NCBI GenBank assembly: GCA_013044035.1
Contig: JABEVE010000033.1
Coordinates: forward strand, 1-61,331
Source of the DNA: Burkholderiales bacterium
Lineage (GTDB): Bacteria > Pseudomonadota > Gammaproteobacteria > Burkholderiales > Burkholderiaceae_C
DNA: 61,331 nucleotides
Reading direction: 5' to 3'
Notes under the pieces: model-generated
What the model saw: only the letters and a program-made list of their open reading frames with translations
What the model was told of the DNA's origin: nothing
The model's database searches: none
Program-made: the position numbers and the translations under genes
Shown: positions 27,589 through 38,381 of the stretch, piece by piece
Position numbering within the stretch: position 1 is the stretch's first letter
How the letters are laid out: every line of letters starts with the position of its first letter

Positions 27589-27936
27589 ATGATCACCCTT
27601 TACGGCATTCCCAACTGCGATACCGTCCGACAAGCACGCGTCTGGCTCGGTGAGCGGGGCGTGGCACACGCGTTCCACGACTTCAAGAAACAGGGCCTGC
27701 CCGAGGTGGTGCTGGATGCCTGGCTTGCGAGTCTGGGCTGGGAGGCGTTGGTCAACCGCAGGGGCACGACCTGGCGCAGGCTGGACGACGCTACGCGCGC
27801 CGCCGTGGTTGACGCGGCCAGCGCCCGCCGCGTGCTGCTGGCCCAGCCCAGCCTGATCAAGCGTCCGGTGGTGCAATGGGAGGATGTGGCCTTCACTGCG
27901 GGCTTTGACACCGCCGACTGGCAGCGCCGCATCTGA
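27589..27936 (+). CDS. ArsC/Spx-family reductase-like protein
   Basis: A 115-residue protein of the ArsC/YffB/Spx group. The N terminus MITLYGIPNCDTVRQAR has the single CxxT-type redox cysteine, and HDFKKQGLP and the late LLAQPSLIKRPVV are the usual substrate-binding parts. It resembles the E. coli YffB subfamily, whose role is uncertain, more than true arsenate reductase. It lies 23 bases after metK and probably shares its transcript. Confidence 0.9.
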   Translation: MITLYGIPNCDTVRQARVWLGERGVAHAFHDFKKQGLPEVVLDAWLASLGWEALVNRRGTTWRRLDDATRAAVVDAASARRVLLAQPSLIKRPVVQWEDVAFTAGFDTADWQRRI

Positions 27937-27981
27937 GCCCGGGGGCGCCGGGGCCGGCCCTAACATGGCGGCTTCGCCTTC

Positions 27982-29671
<1,690 letters not shown>

Positions 29672-29810
29672 GCGGCGCGACCCTTGTTTGCTCAAGGCTG
29701 TGTTGCGCTTGGGGGCCGGGATAGGAACGTCGGCATCGCGTGCGAACAAGCGGTCTCCGGACTTCCGAGTACCCATCGGCCGAGTGCACTGGCAGCATAG
29801 AAATCGAACG

Positions 29811-29836
29811 ATTCGCGCTATTCATGCCATTCGCGC
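29811..29836. promoter_or_regulatory. Repeated ATTCGCGC upstream of the Phd/PIN pair
   Basis: ATTCGCGC occurs at 29811-29818 and 29829-29836, an 18-bp period, followed by TAAAAT (a possible -10) about 40 bases before the antitoxin start. Toxin-antitoxin operons repress themselves through such repeats, so this is a plausible autoregulatory operator. Confidence 0.35.
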
Positions 29837-29874
29837 GGTAAAATTGCGGCATCTATCCCGCCCAGGAGCTGCCC

Positions 29875-30126
29875 ATGCAGACCTATACCGCGAACGAAGC
29901 CAAGACCCGCTTCGGCGAATTTCTCGATCGGGCGCAACGCGAGCCCGTGCGTGTCATGCGCCATGACCGCGTCGTCGGCGTGATGGTCAGCGCGCAGGAT
30001 TTCGAGGCCATGCGCGTCTTCTATGCCAACCGCCTGCAGCACGCCCTGCAGCAGTCCGCCGCGCTGGCGCATCAGTCCGGGTTGACCGAACAGGGCTTGA
30101 GCGACCTGCTGGCCGATGACAGCTGA
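29875..30126 (+). CDS. Phd/YefM-family antitoxin
   Basis: An 83-residue antitoxin. The N terminus MQTYTANEAKTRFGEFLDRA is the Phd/YefM DNA-binding and dimerisation motif, followed by PVRVMRHDRVVGVMVSAQDFE. It overlaps the PIN toxin gene by 11 bases, the usual type II arrangement. Confidence 0.92.
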   Translation: MQTYTANEAKTRFGEFLDRAQREPVRVMRHDRVVGVMVSAQDFEAMRVFYANRLQHALQQSAALAHQSGLTEQGLSDLLADDS

Positions 30127-30559
30127 GCGCGATCCGCGCCGGGTCGTTATCGACACCAACGTCTGGATCAGTGCCGCGCTCTCGCCCTCGGGCGCGCCCG
30201 CGCAAGTGGTGAGCCGCGTCTTGCAGCGTGGCGTGGTCGTGCTGACCACGCGCACCCACGCCGAACTCGAAGCCCGCCTGTGGAAGCCGAAGTTCGATGC
30301 CTACCTGAACCTCGATCTGCGGCGGCAACTCTTGCACGACCTGGGCGCCGCAGCCCTTTGGGCAGACGTGTCGCCCGAACTGGCTGCCCTGACATTCAGC
30401 CGCGATCCCGACGACGACGCCTTCATCCACGCCGCCGAAGCCGCGCAAGCCCTGTGGCTGGTGACCGGCGACAACGACTTGCTGCAGGTACAGACCCCGC
30501 CCGCTGGGCTGCGCATCCTCACGCCAGCGCAGGCCGTGCAGCATGCGGAGTTTCCGTAA
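30116..30559 (+). CDS. PIN-domain toxin (COG1569-type)
   Basis: A 147-residue PIN ribonuclease. Acidic active-site positions are visible in RRVVIDTNVWISAAL, TRTHAELEARLW, SRDPDDDAFIHAAE and WLVTGDNDLL. The protein belongs to the putative toxin PIN family typically paired with Phd/YefM antitoxins. All catalytic acids seem present, so the pair is probably functional. Confidence 0.92.
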   Translation: MTAERDPRRVVIDTNVWISAALSPSGAPAQVVSRVLQRGVVVLTTRTHAELEARLWKPKFDAYLNLDLRRQLLHDLGAAALWADVSPELAALTFSRDPDDDAFIHAAEAAQALWLVTGDNDLLQVQTPPAGLRILTPAQAVQHAEFP

Positions 30560-30661
30560 GCTCCATGCGCTGCCCGCGGTAACGCGGAAAAACGGAGGCA
30601 AAAGCGTCCGCCTACCCTTCCGAAACGCCGCATACCGCGTTTCAAACCCGCAGGAGGTGAA

Positions 30662-30724
30662 ATGCCGACCCGCTGTGACCAGGATATGGTGGCCTGGGCC
30701 CAGGAGCATTCCACCGCCCTACAC
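30662..30724 (+). pseudogene. DUF29 gene stub (N-terminal fragment)
   Basis: A strong ribosome-binding site (AGGAGGTG, 30654-30661) precedes an ATG whose first residues, MPTRCDQDMVAWAQEHSTAL, match the start of DUF29 proteins. DUF29 proteins are about 150 residues; after residue 21 the frame leaves the family and ends at 30943. The break coincides with the end of the minus-strand HicB remnant, so a recombination or deletion joined two broken genes. Confidence 0.6.
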
Positions 30725-30865
30725 GTGGCATTCTCGACGCCCCAGGCCTTCTGCGATGAACGTGAGAACAAGCGAGTTCAAGGAAACTCCTTCGGCCTTG
30801 GCACGCGTTGCCAACTGGGCATTCACGGTTTTTGGCGCGCGGGCTACAAACTTTCCGGAGGCCAC
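30719..30865 (-). pseudogene. HicB-type antitoxin, C-terminal remnant
   Basis: The minus strand encodes VASGKFVARAPKTVNAQLAT, then RAKAEGVSLNSLVLTFIAEG and LGRR before a TAG. This is the C-terminal ribbon-helix-helix segment of HicB antitoxins (SGKFVxRxPxxLHxxLAxxA, EGVSLNxLV). A TGA lies one codon before the GTG at 30865, so the N-terminal HicB domain is missing and no HicA is adjacent. It was found by reading the minus strand; it is too short for usual gene calling. Confidence 0.65.
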
Positions 30866-30959
30866 CTCTCAGCCACAGCCTTGCTCCGTCGTGGATCGCC
30901 TCACAGCGTCACAGGTGCCAGTGACGGCCGCTTGTTATCGTAGATACAATAACCTAGCG

Positions 30960-31233
30960 GCAATCACTTTTGATCCGACGAAGCGCGCTGAAGCACTCGC
31001 GACGCGAGTGCCTCGACTTTCAGGATGCGGCAATCGTCTTTGCAGGTCCGACGTTCGAGACGGAAGACCTGCGAAAGGACTACGGCGAAAAGCGAGTCAT
31101 CTGCTTTGGAATGCTTCGTGACCGCATGGTGGTGGTCGGCTACACGCCGCGTGGCGCGGATCGCCATGTCTTCAGCATGAGGACAGCAAATGACAGAGAG
31201 CAAGCGCGTATCGCGCCACTCCTTGGGCTCTGA
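30960..31233 (+). pseudogene. brnT: BrnT-like toxin, frameshifted
   Basis: Residues ITFDPTKRAEALATR (from 30963) match the start of BrnT ribonuclease toxins, and LDFQDAAIVFAG, KDYGEKRVICFGML, MVVVGYTPRGADRHVFSMR match the rest, but the two parts lie in different frames. At about 31008-31012 the sequence CGAGTGCCTCGAC would read R-G-L-D if a single T were removed, so one inserted base explains the break. No good ATG precedes the first part. The antitoxin gene downstream is intact. Confidence 0.75.
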
Positions 31234-31471
31234 CCTGACCCAAGTCGCTGCGCATGTCATTCAGCCGGAAGAGTACGAAGAGCTTCCGGAGTTGACCGAT
31301 GACATGCTGGCTCGCGGAATCGTCAACAAAGGCGGGCGGCCGCGATCGTTGAATCCGAAGCGGCTGATTTCGATCCGCCTGACTGAAGATGTCATCCAGC
31401 GTTGGCGGTCTACGGGGCCAGGCTGGCAGACACGCATGGCCGAAAAGCTGAGTCGCTTGACACCGAAGTGA
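31190..31471 (+). CDS. brnA: BrnA-family antitoxin
   Basis: A 93-residue antitoxin with the BrnA C-terminal motif (ISIRLTEDVIQRWRSTGPGW, then QTRM), which is a ribbon-helix-helix DNA-binding domain. It overlaps the end of the broken brnT by 44 bases, so its start is fixed by ATG 31190. An intact antitoxin beside a dead toxin is a common end state of decaying toxin-antitoxin loci. Confidence 0.9.
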   Translation: MTESKRVSRHSLGSDLTQVAAHVIQPEEYEELPELTDDMLARGIVNKGGRPRSLNPKRLISIRLTEDVIQRWRSTGPGWQTRMAEKLSRLTPK

Positions 31472-31487
31472 CGTCCCGCTCAAACGC

Positions 31488-32498
31488 ATGACGCGAACCC
31501 TAGCCCCTGACGCGCCGGCCACTGAGAACCCCGTGCGCGCCTGTGTCGCCTACGACCGCAGCGGACGGCGGGTGGGCGACATTGCGCTGGAGGCCATCAG
31601 CGACATGCTCGCCCTGCCCGACCGCTTCGTCTGGGTGGGGCTGTACGAGCCCGACGCGGCCTTGCTGGCGCAGATGCAGACGGAATTCGGCCTGCATCCG
31701 CTGGCGGTGGAAGACGCAGGCAACGCGCACCAGCGGCCCAAGCTGGAGGCCTATGGCGAGTCGCTGTTTGTCGTGGCGCGCACGGCGTCGCGCAGCGGCG
31801 TGCATGTGCGGTTCGGCGAAACCCATATCTTCATGGGCCCTAACTACATCCTTACCGTGCGGCATGGCAATGCGCCCGGCTACACCGCGGTACGTCGCAG
31901 CGCCGAGCAGACTCCCGCGCTGCTCGCGCAGGGGCCGGGGTATGCGCTGTACGCGGTGCTCGATGCGATCGTCGACGGCTACTTGCCCATCGTCGAGGCT
32001 TACCGGACCGAGCTGGAGGAACTGGAGGGCGAGATCTTTGCGCGCCAATGGCGGCGCAGCACGCTCAAGCGGCTGTACGCGATGCAGCGCGAGCTCACCC
32101 GGCTGCGGCTGGCGGTGGCGCCCTTGCAGGACGTGCTGGCGCAACTCCAGCGTCTTCACGCCGATGTGATGCCCGAGGCCGTGCGGCCTTACTTCCGCGA
32201 TGTCAACGACCACGCCAACCGCATCAACGACACGGTGGGCGCGCTGCGCGAAATGCTCTCGGCGGCGATGAACGTCTCGGTCTCGCTCGTCACGCTGGAG
32301 CAGAACGAGGTGGTCAAGCGACTGGCGGGCTGGGCCGCGCTGTTGGCCGTACCCACGCTGCTCACGGGCTGGTTCGGCATGAACTTCCGGCACATGCCCG
32401 AGCTGGACTTCCCCTGGGCCTATCCGGTGCTGATCGTCTTCACCTTGAGCCTGTGCGGCGGCCTCTATTACTGGCTCAAGCGTTCCCGCTGGCTCTAG
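31488..32498 (+). CDS. corA: CorA family magnesium/cobalt transporter
   Basis: A 336-residue CorA-type divalent cation channel. A large cytoplasmic N-terminal domain leads to two C-terminal helices. The signature GMNF is in LLTGWFGMNFRHMPELDFPW, and VVKRLAGWAALLAVPTLLTG is the pore helix. The terminal WLKRSRWL is basic, as usual. It follows the toxin-antitoxin cluster on the same strand. Confidence 0.95.
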   Translation: MTRTLAPDAPATENPVRACVAYDRSGRRVGDIALEAISDMLALPDRFVWVGLYEPDAALLAQMQTEFGLHPLAVEDAGNAHQRPKLEAYGESLFVVARTASRSGVHVRFGETHIFMGPNYILTVRHGNAPGYTAVRRSAEQTPALLAQGPGYALYAVLDAIVDGYLPIVEAYRTELEELEGEIFARQWRRSTLKRLYAMQRELTRLRLAVAPLQDVLAQLQRLHADVMPEAVRPYFRDVNDHANRINDTVGALREMLSAAMNVSVSLVTLEQNEVVKRLAGWAALLAVPTLLTGWFGMNFRHMPELDFPWAYPVLIVFTLSLCGGLYYWLKRSRWL

Positions 32499-32553
32499 CC
32501 TGAGGCCGCCCATAAAGCCACCGTACTGACCCGTTTCCAGCGGATTCCTGTCC

Positions 32554-33201
32554 ATGCCCGACATCCACCACTTTGCCCTATTCCTGCTCTCCGGCCTGTT
32601 GCTCAATATGACGCCAGGGGCGGACATGTTGTTCATCATCTCGCGCAGCGCCGGGCAGGGAGTGCGGGCGGGTGCGATGGCGGCGCTGGGGGTGGGCGCG
32701 GGTTGTCTGGTGCATGTCACGGCGGCGGCGGTGGGGCTGTCGGCGTTGATCGCGGCGTCGGATGTTGCGTTCGGCGCGGTGAAGTGGCTGGGGGCGGCGT
32801 ATCTGGTGTGGCTGGGCATTGGCCTGCTGCGCGCCAGGGCGGGTGAGGGGCCGCAACAGGTCGTGCAACAGGCGGCGCCCGTGGCCTTGGTGCCGCTGCG
32901 CACGGTGTTTTTGCAGGGGGCGTTGACCAATGTGCTCAACCCCAAGGTGGTGCTGTTTTTCCTCGCTTTCCTGCCGCAGTTCGTCGGCCCGGCGCCGGGC
33001 GGGCAGGGCTGGGCGTTTCTGTTGCTGGGCGCGGTGTTCACATTGAACGGCACCTTGTTCAATCTGGGCGTGGCCTGGGTCGCGGCGCGGGCGCGCAGCC
33101 GCATGGGGCGTATGCAGCGGGCGGCGCTGTGGCTGCGGCGGGTGACGGGGCTGGTGTTCGTCGGCCTGGGGCTGCGGCTGGCGCTGGCGTCGCGGTTGTA
33201 G
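32554..33201 (+). CDS. LysE/RhtB family exporter
   Basis: A 215-residue amino acid exporter with about six membrane segments. The family signature NMTPGADMLFIISRSAGQG lies near the N terminus, and GALTNVLNPKVVLFFLAFLP in the middle. Export of homoserine, threonine or another amino acid is expected; the substrate is unknown. Confidence 0.93.
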   Translation: MPDIHHFALFLLSGLLLNMTPGADMLFIISRSAGQGVRAGAMAALGVGAGCLVHVTAAAVGLSALIAASDVAFGAVKWLGAAYLVWLGIGLLRARAGEGPQQVVQQAAPVALVPLRTVFLQGALTNVLNPKVVLFFLAFLPQFVGPAPGGQGWAFLLLGAVFTLNGTLFNLGVAWVAARARSRMGRMQRAALWLRRVTGLVFVGLGLRLALASRL

Positions 33202-33233
33202 TCCGGCCGCAGCAAAGTCACATCAAGGCTGCA

Positions 33234-34142
33234 TCACTCGTCCGTGCGGACCCGCAGATAGCGGGCGAATCGCGGGACTCCGGCTTGGGTGAGGGCCTGG
33301 TAGCGGTAGGTGATGAGGGTGCCGATGGGGGGCGGATTGCGGCGCAGAGCGTCGCTCAGGCCGGAGCCGATGCGGAAGGTCTGACCGCCCGGCATGCGCA
33401 TCTGCAGCGCGCCAGTCAGCCCCAAGTATTTGCCTTTGCCCGGCGCGTAGCCAATGACGGTGGCTTCGGCGTCCTGCCAGGGTTTGAGCTTGAGCAGCAC
33501 GTCCTGGCGGCCGGTGCGGTAGGGCGCGTCGGCGCGGTGCAGCATCAGGCCCTCGCCGCCGTCCTTCACGACCTGATCGAGTTGCCGCCTCAGCGCGGCG
33601 GGGTCGGATACGCGGAACTGCGGAACCATGCTCAGCCAGGGCGCCTGCGCCCGTTCCACCAGCGTGCGCATGCGGGCGAGGCGATCGGTGAAGCTGCCCG
33701 GAGCATCGGGGAGTTCGAACACCATGTAGCGCACCTGCTTCCAGTCGCGGTCGTCGGGCGGATGGCTGCGGACGATGCCCGAGACCTGGTCGAAGCGCTC
33801 GCGTGCGATCCACAGCTCGCCGTCCAGCGGCTGTGGGGGCAGTGGGGCGGTGAACCATGCAGGAGCGGGCACCAGGTTGCCGCTGCGAAAACGCAGTACC
33901 CGACCGTCCCAGAAGGCGCGCACACCGTCGAGTTTTTCGCTCACCCAGTAGGGCGCCGGATCAAGCTTGCCCGAGGTGGTTTCGGCCAGCAGCAGAGCAG
34001 GGGGCTGAGGGTTTGGCGCCTCGGCCAGCGCCCAAGGCAGTCCGGCCAGCAGCAGGCAACACAGCAGCAGCGGGTGTAGCCCCCCGTAAGACGGGACAGG
34101 ACAGAGGCGTAGCGGATGGCGCATGGCGTGGGGTGGAGCCAA
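33234..34142 (-). CDS. ATP-dependent DNA ligase with a signal peptide (LigE type)
   Basis: A 302-residue minimal ATP-dependent DNA ligase. Motif I with the adenylated Lys is WVSEKLDGVRAFWDG, motif III LDGELWIARE, motif IV GEGLMLHRAD and motif V LLKLKPWQDAEA; an OB-fold domain follows. The N terminus has a hydrophobic stretch ending in Ala-x-Ala-like residues (LLLAGLPWALAEA), so the enzyme is probably exported to the periplasm, as known for LigE proteins of naturally competent proteobacteria. It would seal nicks in incoming or extracellular DNA. Confidence 0.9.
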   Translation of the reverse strand: MAPPHAMRHPLRLCPVPSYGGLHPLLLCCLLLAGLPWALAEAPNPQPPALLLAETTSGKLDPAPYWVSEKLDGVRAFWDGRVLRFRSGNLVPAPAWFTAPLPPQPLDGELWIARERFDQVSGIVRSHPPDDRDWKQVRYMVFELPDAPGSFTDRLARMRTLVERAQAPWLSMVPQFRVSDPAALRRQLDQVVKDGGEGLMLHRADAPYRTGRQDVLLKLKPWQDAEATVIGYAPGKGKYLGLTGALQMRMPGGQTFRIGSGLSDALRRNPPPIGTLITYRYQALTQAGVPRFARYLRVRTDE

Positions 34143-34212
34143 AGAGGAGAGAGTTCGCGGGGTGATCTTATGGGCCTCGATGGGGCCGCGGCAAACCGAT
34201 AGAATGACATAG

Positions 34213-34350
34213 TCCCCGAGGAGCGTTGCAACGCACGGCGGGCCGCGTGACGACGTTCACCGACCCATGCAGGCCGTCGCCAGGCTCGGGGCATTGATCG
34301 CAAGTGACCCGCTCAAGGCTGGGCCGCTTTCCTTCAACGGCGCTCACCCA
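34213..34350 (+). ncRNA. S-adenosylhomocysteine riboswitch
   Basis: The conserved SAH riboswitch blocks are all present in order: CCCCGAGGAGCGTTGCAACG (34214-34233), CCAGGCTCGGGG (around 34272-34283) and CAACGGCGCTCACCC (34335-34349). CCCCGAG pairs with CTCGGGG to close the core, and GAGCGTTG can pair with the CAACGG-CGCTC block as the pseudoknot. It turns on ahcY when the inhibitory by-product SAH builds up. It lies 62 bases before the ahcY start. Confidence 0.95.
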
Positions 34351-34411
34351 ACCCGTGCCGGGCGCGGGATGCGGTGTGCATCCGTTCCCGGCCACTTTGT
34401 TCGGAGTTTGT

Positions 34412-35830
<1,419 letters not shown>

Positions 35831-35859
35831 TCACGTTGGATCGCTGGTGTTTCGCCGCA

Positions 35860-35899
35860 TGTGGGGCCTGCCCCGGCCGAGGCTGGAGTCGGCCCCACA
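35860..35899. terminator. Stem-loop between ahcY and metF
   Basis: TGTGGGGCC and GGCCCCACA form a perfect 9-bp stem around a 22-base GC-rich loop, 30 bases after the ahcY stop and 36 before metF. No T-run follows, so it may set mRNA stability or attenuate read-through rather than end transcription. Confidence 0.45.
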
Positions 35900-35935
35900 G
35901 GCCATTGATTGGCATGTTTCACGGCTTTGGCACGC

Positions 35936-36769
35936 ATGAATCTCTCCCATCTCAGCTTCGAATTTTTCCCGCCCAAGACGCCCGAAGGCGCCGTGAAGCT
36001 GCGCGCCGCACGGCAGCGCCTTTACGCCCATGACCCCGAGTTTTGTTCCGTCACCTTCGGCGCCGGCGGCTCCACCCAGGACGGCACCCTGCATGCCGTG
36101 AAGGAGATTGCCGAGGAAGGCGTGGCCGCCGCGCCGCACCTCTCCTGCGTCGGCGCCAGCCGCGACAGCGTGCGCGGCCTGCTGCAACGCTACCGCGCCG
36201 CGGGCATCCGCCGCATCGTCGCCCTGCGCGGCGACTTGCCCTCGGGCTACGGCCTGGGAGGCGAGTTCCACCATGCGCGCGACCTGGTGGAATGCATCCG
36301 CGCCGAGACCGGCGACTGGTTCCACATCGAGGTGGCCGCCTACCCGGAAGTCCACCCGCAGGCGCGCAGCCCGCAGGACGATCTGCGCCATTTCGTCGAC
36401 AAAATGCAGGCCGGCGCGAACTCCGCCATCACCCAGTATTTTTTCAACAGCGACGCCTACTTCCGCTTCGCGGACGACGTCCTGGCGGCGGGTGTGGGCG
36501 CGCCTGTCGTGCCCGGCGTCATGCCCATCACCAACGCCAGCCAGTTGCTGCGCTTCTCCGAGGTGTGCGGCGCCGAAGTCCCGCGCTGGATCCGCCTGCG
36601 CCTGCTGAGCTTTGGTGACGACCGCGCCAGCATCCTCGCCTTCGGCCGCGAGGTGGTGGCCGACCTGTGCGATCAACTCGTCTCGGGCGGCGCGCCCGGC
36701 CTGCACATCTACACCCTCAACCAGGCCGAACCCACGCTCGGCCTGCTGGCCGATCTCGGCATGCGTTGA
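35936..36769 (+). CDS. metF: Methylenetetrahydrofolate reductase MetF
   Basis: A flavoprotein that reduces methylene-THF to methyl-THF for methionine synthesis, 277 residues. Family features are LSFEFFPPKTPEGAVKLRAA, SVTFGAGGSTQDGTLHAV, RIVALRGDLPSGYG, GANSAITQYFFNSDAYFRF and VPGVMPITNASQLLRFSEVC. It lies in the SAH-riboswitch transcript after ahcY. Its end overlaps the convergent DUF2917 gene by 61 bases. Confidence 0.97.
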   Translation: MNLSHLSFEFFPPKTPEGAVKLRAARQRLYAHDPEFCSVTFGAGGSTQDGTLHAVKEIAEEGVAAAPHLSCVGASRDSVRGLLQRYRAAGIRRIVALRGDLPSGYGLGGEFHHARDLVECIRAETGDWFHIEVAAYPEVHPQARSPQDDLRHFVDKMQAGANSAITQYFFNSDAYFRFADDVLAAGVGAPVVPGVMPITNASQLLRFSEVCGAEVPRWIRLRLLSFGDDRASILAFGREVVADLCDQLVSGGAPGLHIYTLNQAEPTLGLLADLGMR

Positions 36770-37104
36770 GCGCTGCGGTGGGCGTCGAGCCGCCTGAGGA
36801 TCGGCGGAGTCAGGCGCGCTTGCGGGGACGCAAGCGCGACCACCCGCAGATTGATGGGCCCCCAGGCGCTGGCCACGGTGCGGCCTCGGCCACGCAGCAC
36901 ATGGCTTTCGCCCGGGCGCAGGAACACATCGTCCGCTTCGCCTTCTTCGGTCAGCCACAGCAGCGGCGCCTGCTGCCCCGAGCAGGGCGGCGCAGCCGCC
37001 TCCACCCGCAATCCGGGAGCGCCGCGCAAGAGCAGCGAGTCGCCGGTTTGCAAGGCCACCCAGGCGCGTTGCACCTGCAGGGTATCTTGATTCCATTCGC
37101 GCAT
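36709..37104 (-). CDS. DUF2917 domain protein
   Basis: A 131-residue protein of the DUF2917 family, found mostly in Burkholderiales next to a LysR gene. The conserved region is LQTGDSLLLRGAPGLRVEAA and TEEGEADDVFLRPGESHVLR, with a late Arg-rich tail. Function is unknown; a cupin-like fold is plausible. It is divergent from the LysR gene across 160 bases and convergent with metF. The start MREWNQDTLQV is chosen over an ATG 27 codons upstream. Confidence 0.8.
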   Translation of the reverse strand: MREWNQDTLQVQRAWVALQTGDSLLLRGAPGLRVEAAAPPCSGQQAPLLWLTEEGEADDVFLRPGESHVLRGRGRTVASAWGPINLRVVALASPQARLTPPILRRLDAHRSAQRMPRSASRPSVGSAWLRV

Positions 37105-37264
37105 GATGAACTCCGTCGTTTCCAGGGTCGTGTGCAGTCGAAAGATGTCGTTGTACAGCCTGAATTCTGTTGATCTTGGATGCAAGCTTAGGCGTCAGGT
37201 GGCGCTTGCAAAAACGGTCATTTCGTATTCTTATGATGCAAAGAACGCATGATGAAGGGCGCCG

Positions 37265-38257
37265 ATGCCGGTCACTACCCCAACCCACCCGCGCCGCCCG
37301 ACACGGCGCATCGACACGGGCTTTCTGCGCGCGTTCGAAGCCGCTGCGCGCCTGGGCAGCTTCACCGCCGCGGCGCATGAGTTGTCCATCACCCAGTCGG
37401 CGCTCAGTCGGCAGATCCAGGCACTGGAGGCCGAGGTGGGATTGGCGCTGTTCACGCGCGACGGTCCGCGCATCCGTCTCGCCCCGGCGGGAGAACGCCT
37501 GGCCGCCACCTTGCGCCCGCTGCTCGCCGCGCTCGACGACACCGTGACGGCCCTGCGCCGCGGCACGCAGCGCCCCAGCGTGCGCATCACCACCTTCCCC
37601 TCCTTCGCCAGCCTGTGGCTGATGCCACGCCTGCCGCTGTTCCAGGCCGAGCACCCCGAAGTCGACATCGCCGTGGAAGCCTCCGACCGCATGGCCGACC
37701 TGGAGACTTCCGGGCAGGATGTGGCGCTGCGCCTGGTACACCCGGACAACCCGCTGGCCCGCACGCCGGGCACCCGCGCCTTGTTCGAGGAGCGCATCGC
37801 GCCCGTTTGCAGCCCGCGCCTGCAGGCCGAGTTGCAGGCGCGCGGGGGCTTGCGCAAACCTGCGGATCTCAAACGGGCCACACTGATTGCCGATGTCGGC
37901 AGCATGGGCACCCAGGCAGGCTTCGGCCAGCAGCACATCGACGCCCTGTCCTGGCCCGGCTGGTTCGCCACGATCCGCCAGCCGATGGTGGAACCGCAAA
38001 GCTGGCTGCACCTCAACTTCACCCACCAGGCGGTGCAGGCGGCGCTCGCCGGGATGGGCGTGGCAATGGGGCAGATGGTGCTGATGCGCCATCTGCTGGC
38101 CGACGGCAGCCTGGTGCTGCCGCTGGGCGAGCCGCAGGCCAGCGGCTACGTCTACCACCTGGCCCTGCGCAGCGACGCCATGCGGAGGCCCGAAGTGGCG
38201 GCTCTGGTTCAATGGCTGCAAGCGCAATTGCTGCCGGATGGTGCAGGTACGGATTGA
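37265..38257 (+). CDS. LysR family transcriptional regulator (GcvA-like)
   Basis: A 330-residue LysR regulator. The N-terminal winged helix-turn-helix reads RAFEAAARLGSFTAAAHELS and ITQSALSRQIQALEAEVGLA; the substrate-binding domain starts near residue 105 (SVRITTFPSFASLWLMPRLP) and is of GcvA type. It is divergent from DUF2917, which it probably controls. The effector is unknown. Confidence 0.92.
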   Translation: MPVTTPTHPRRPTRRIDTGFLRAFEAAARLGSFTAAAHELSITQSALSRQIQALEAEVGLALFTRDGPRIRLAPAGERLAATLRPLLAALDDTVTALRRGTQRPSVRITTFPSFASLWLMPRLPLFQAEHPEVDIAVEASDRMADLETSGQDVALRLVHPDNPLARTPGTRALFEERIAPVCSPRLQAELQARGGLRKPADLKRATLIADVGSMGTQAGFGQQHIDALSWPGWFATIRQPMVEPQSWLHLNFTHQAVQAALAGMGVAMGQMVLMRHLLADGSLVLPLGEPQASGYVYHLALRSDAMRRPEVAALVQWLQAQLLPDGAGTD

Positions 38258-38381
38258 TGGCCCCCAGCCTGTTGCGAGGCGGGTTTCAGGCTGCCGAGGC
38301 GGCAGACCGTCATCATTCAGGCAGCAGGGCTTCAGAGCCATCGGCAACGCCAACCACGACTTCAGCGACACCCACCCGACC

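Noticed and set aside
30662-30943. 93-residue plus-strand protein as an intact gene
   Set aside because: Only the first 20 residues match DUF29; the rest is antisense of the HicB remnant and has no family likeness.
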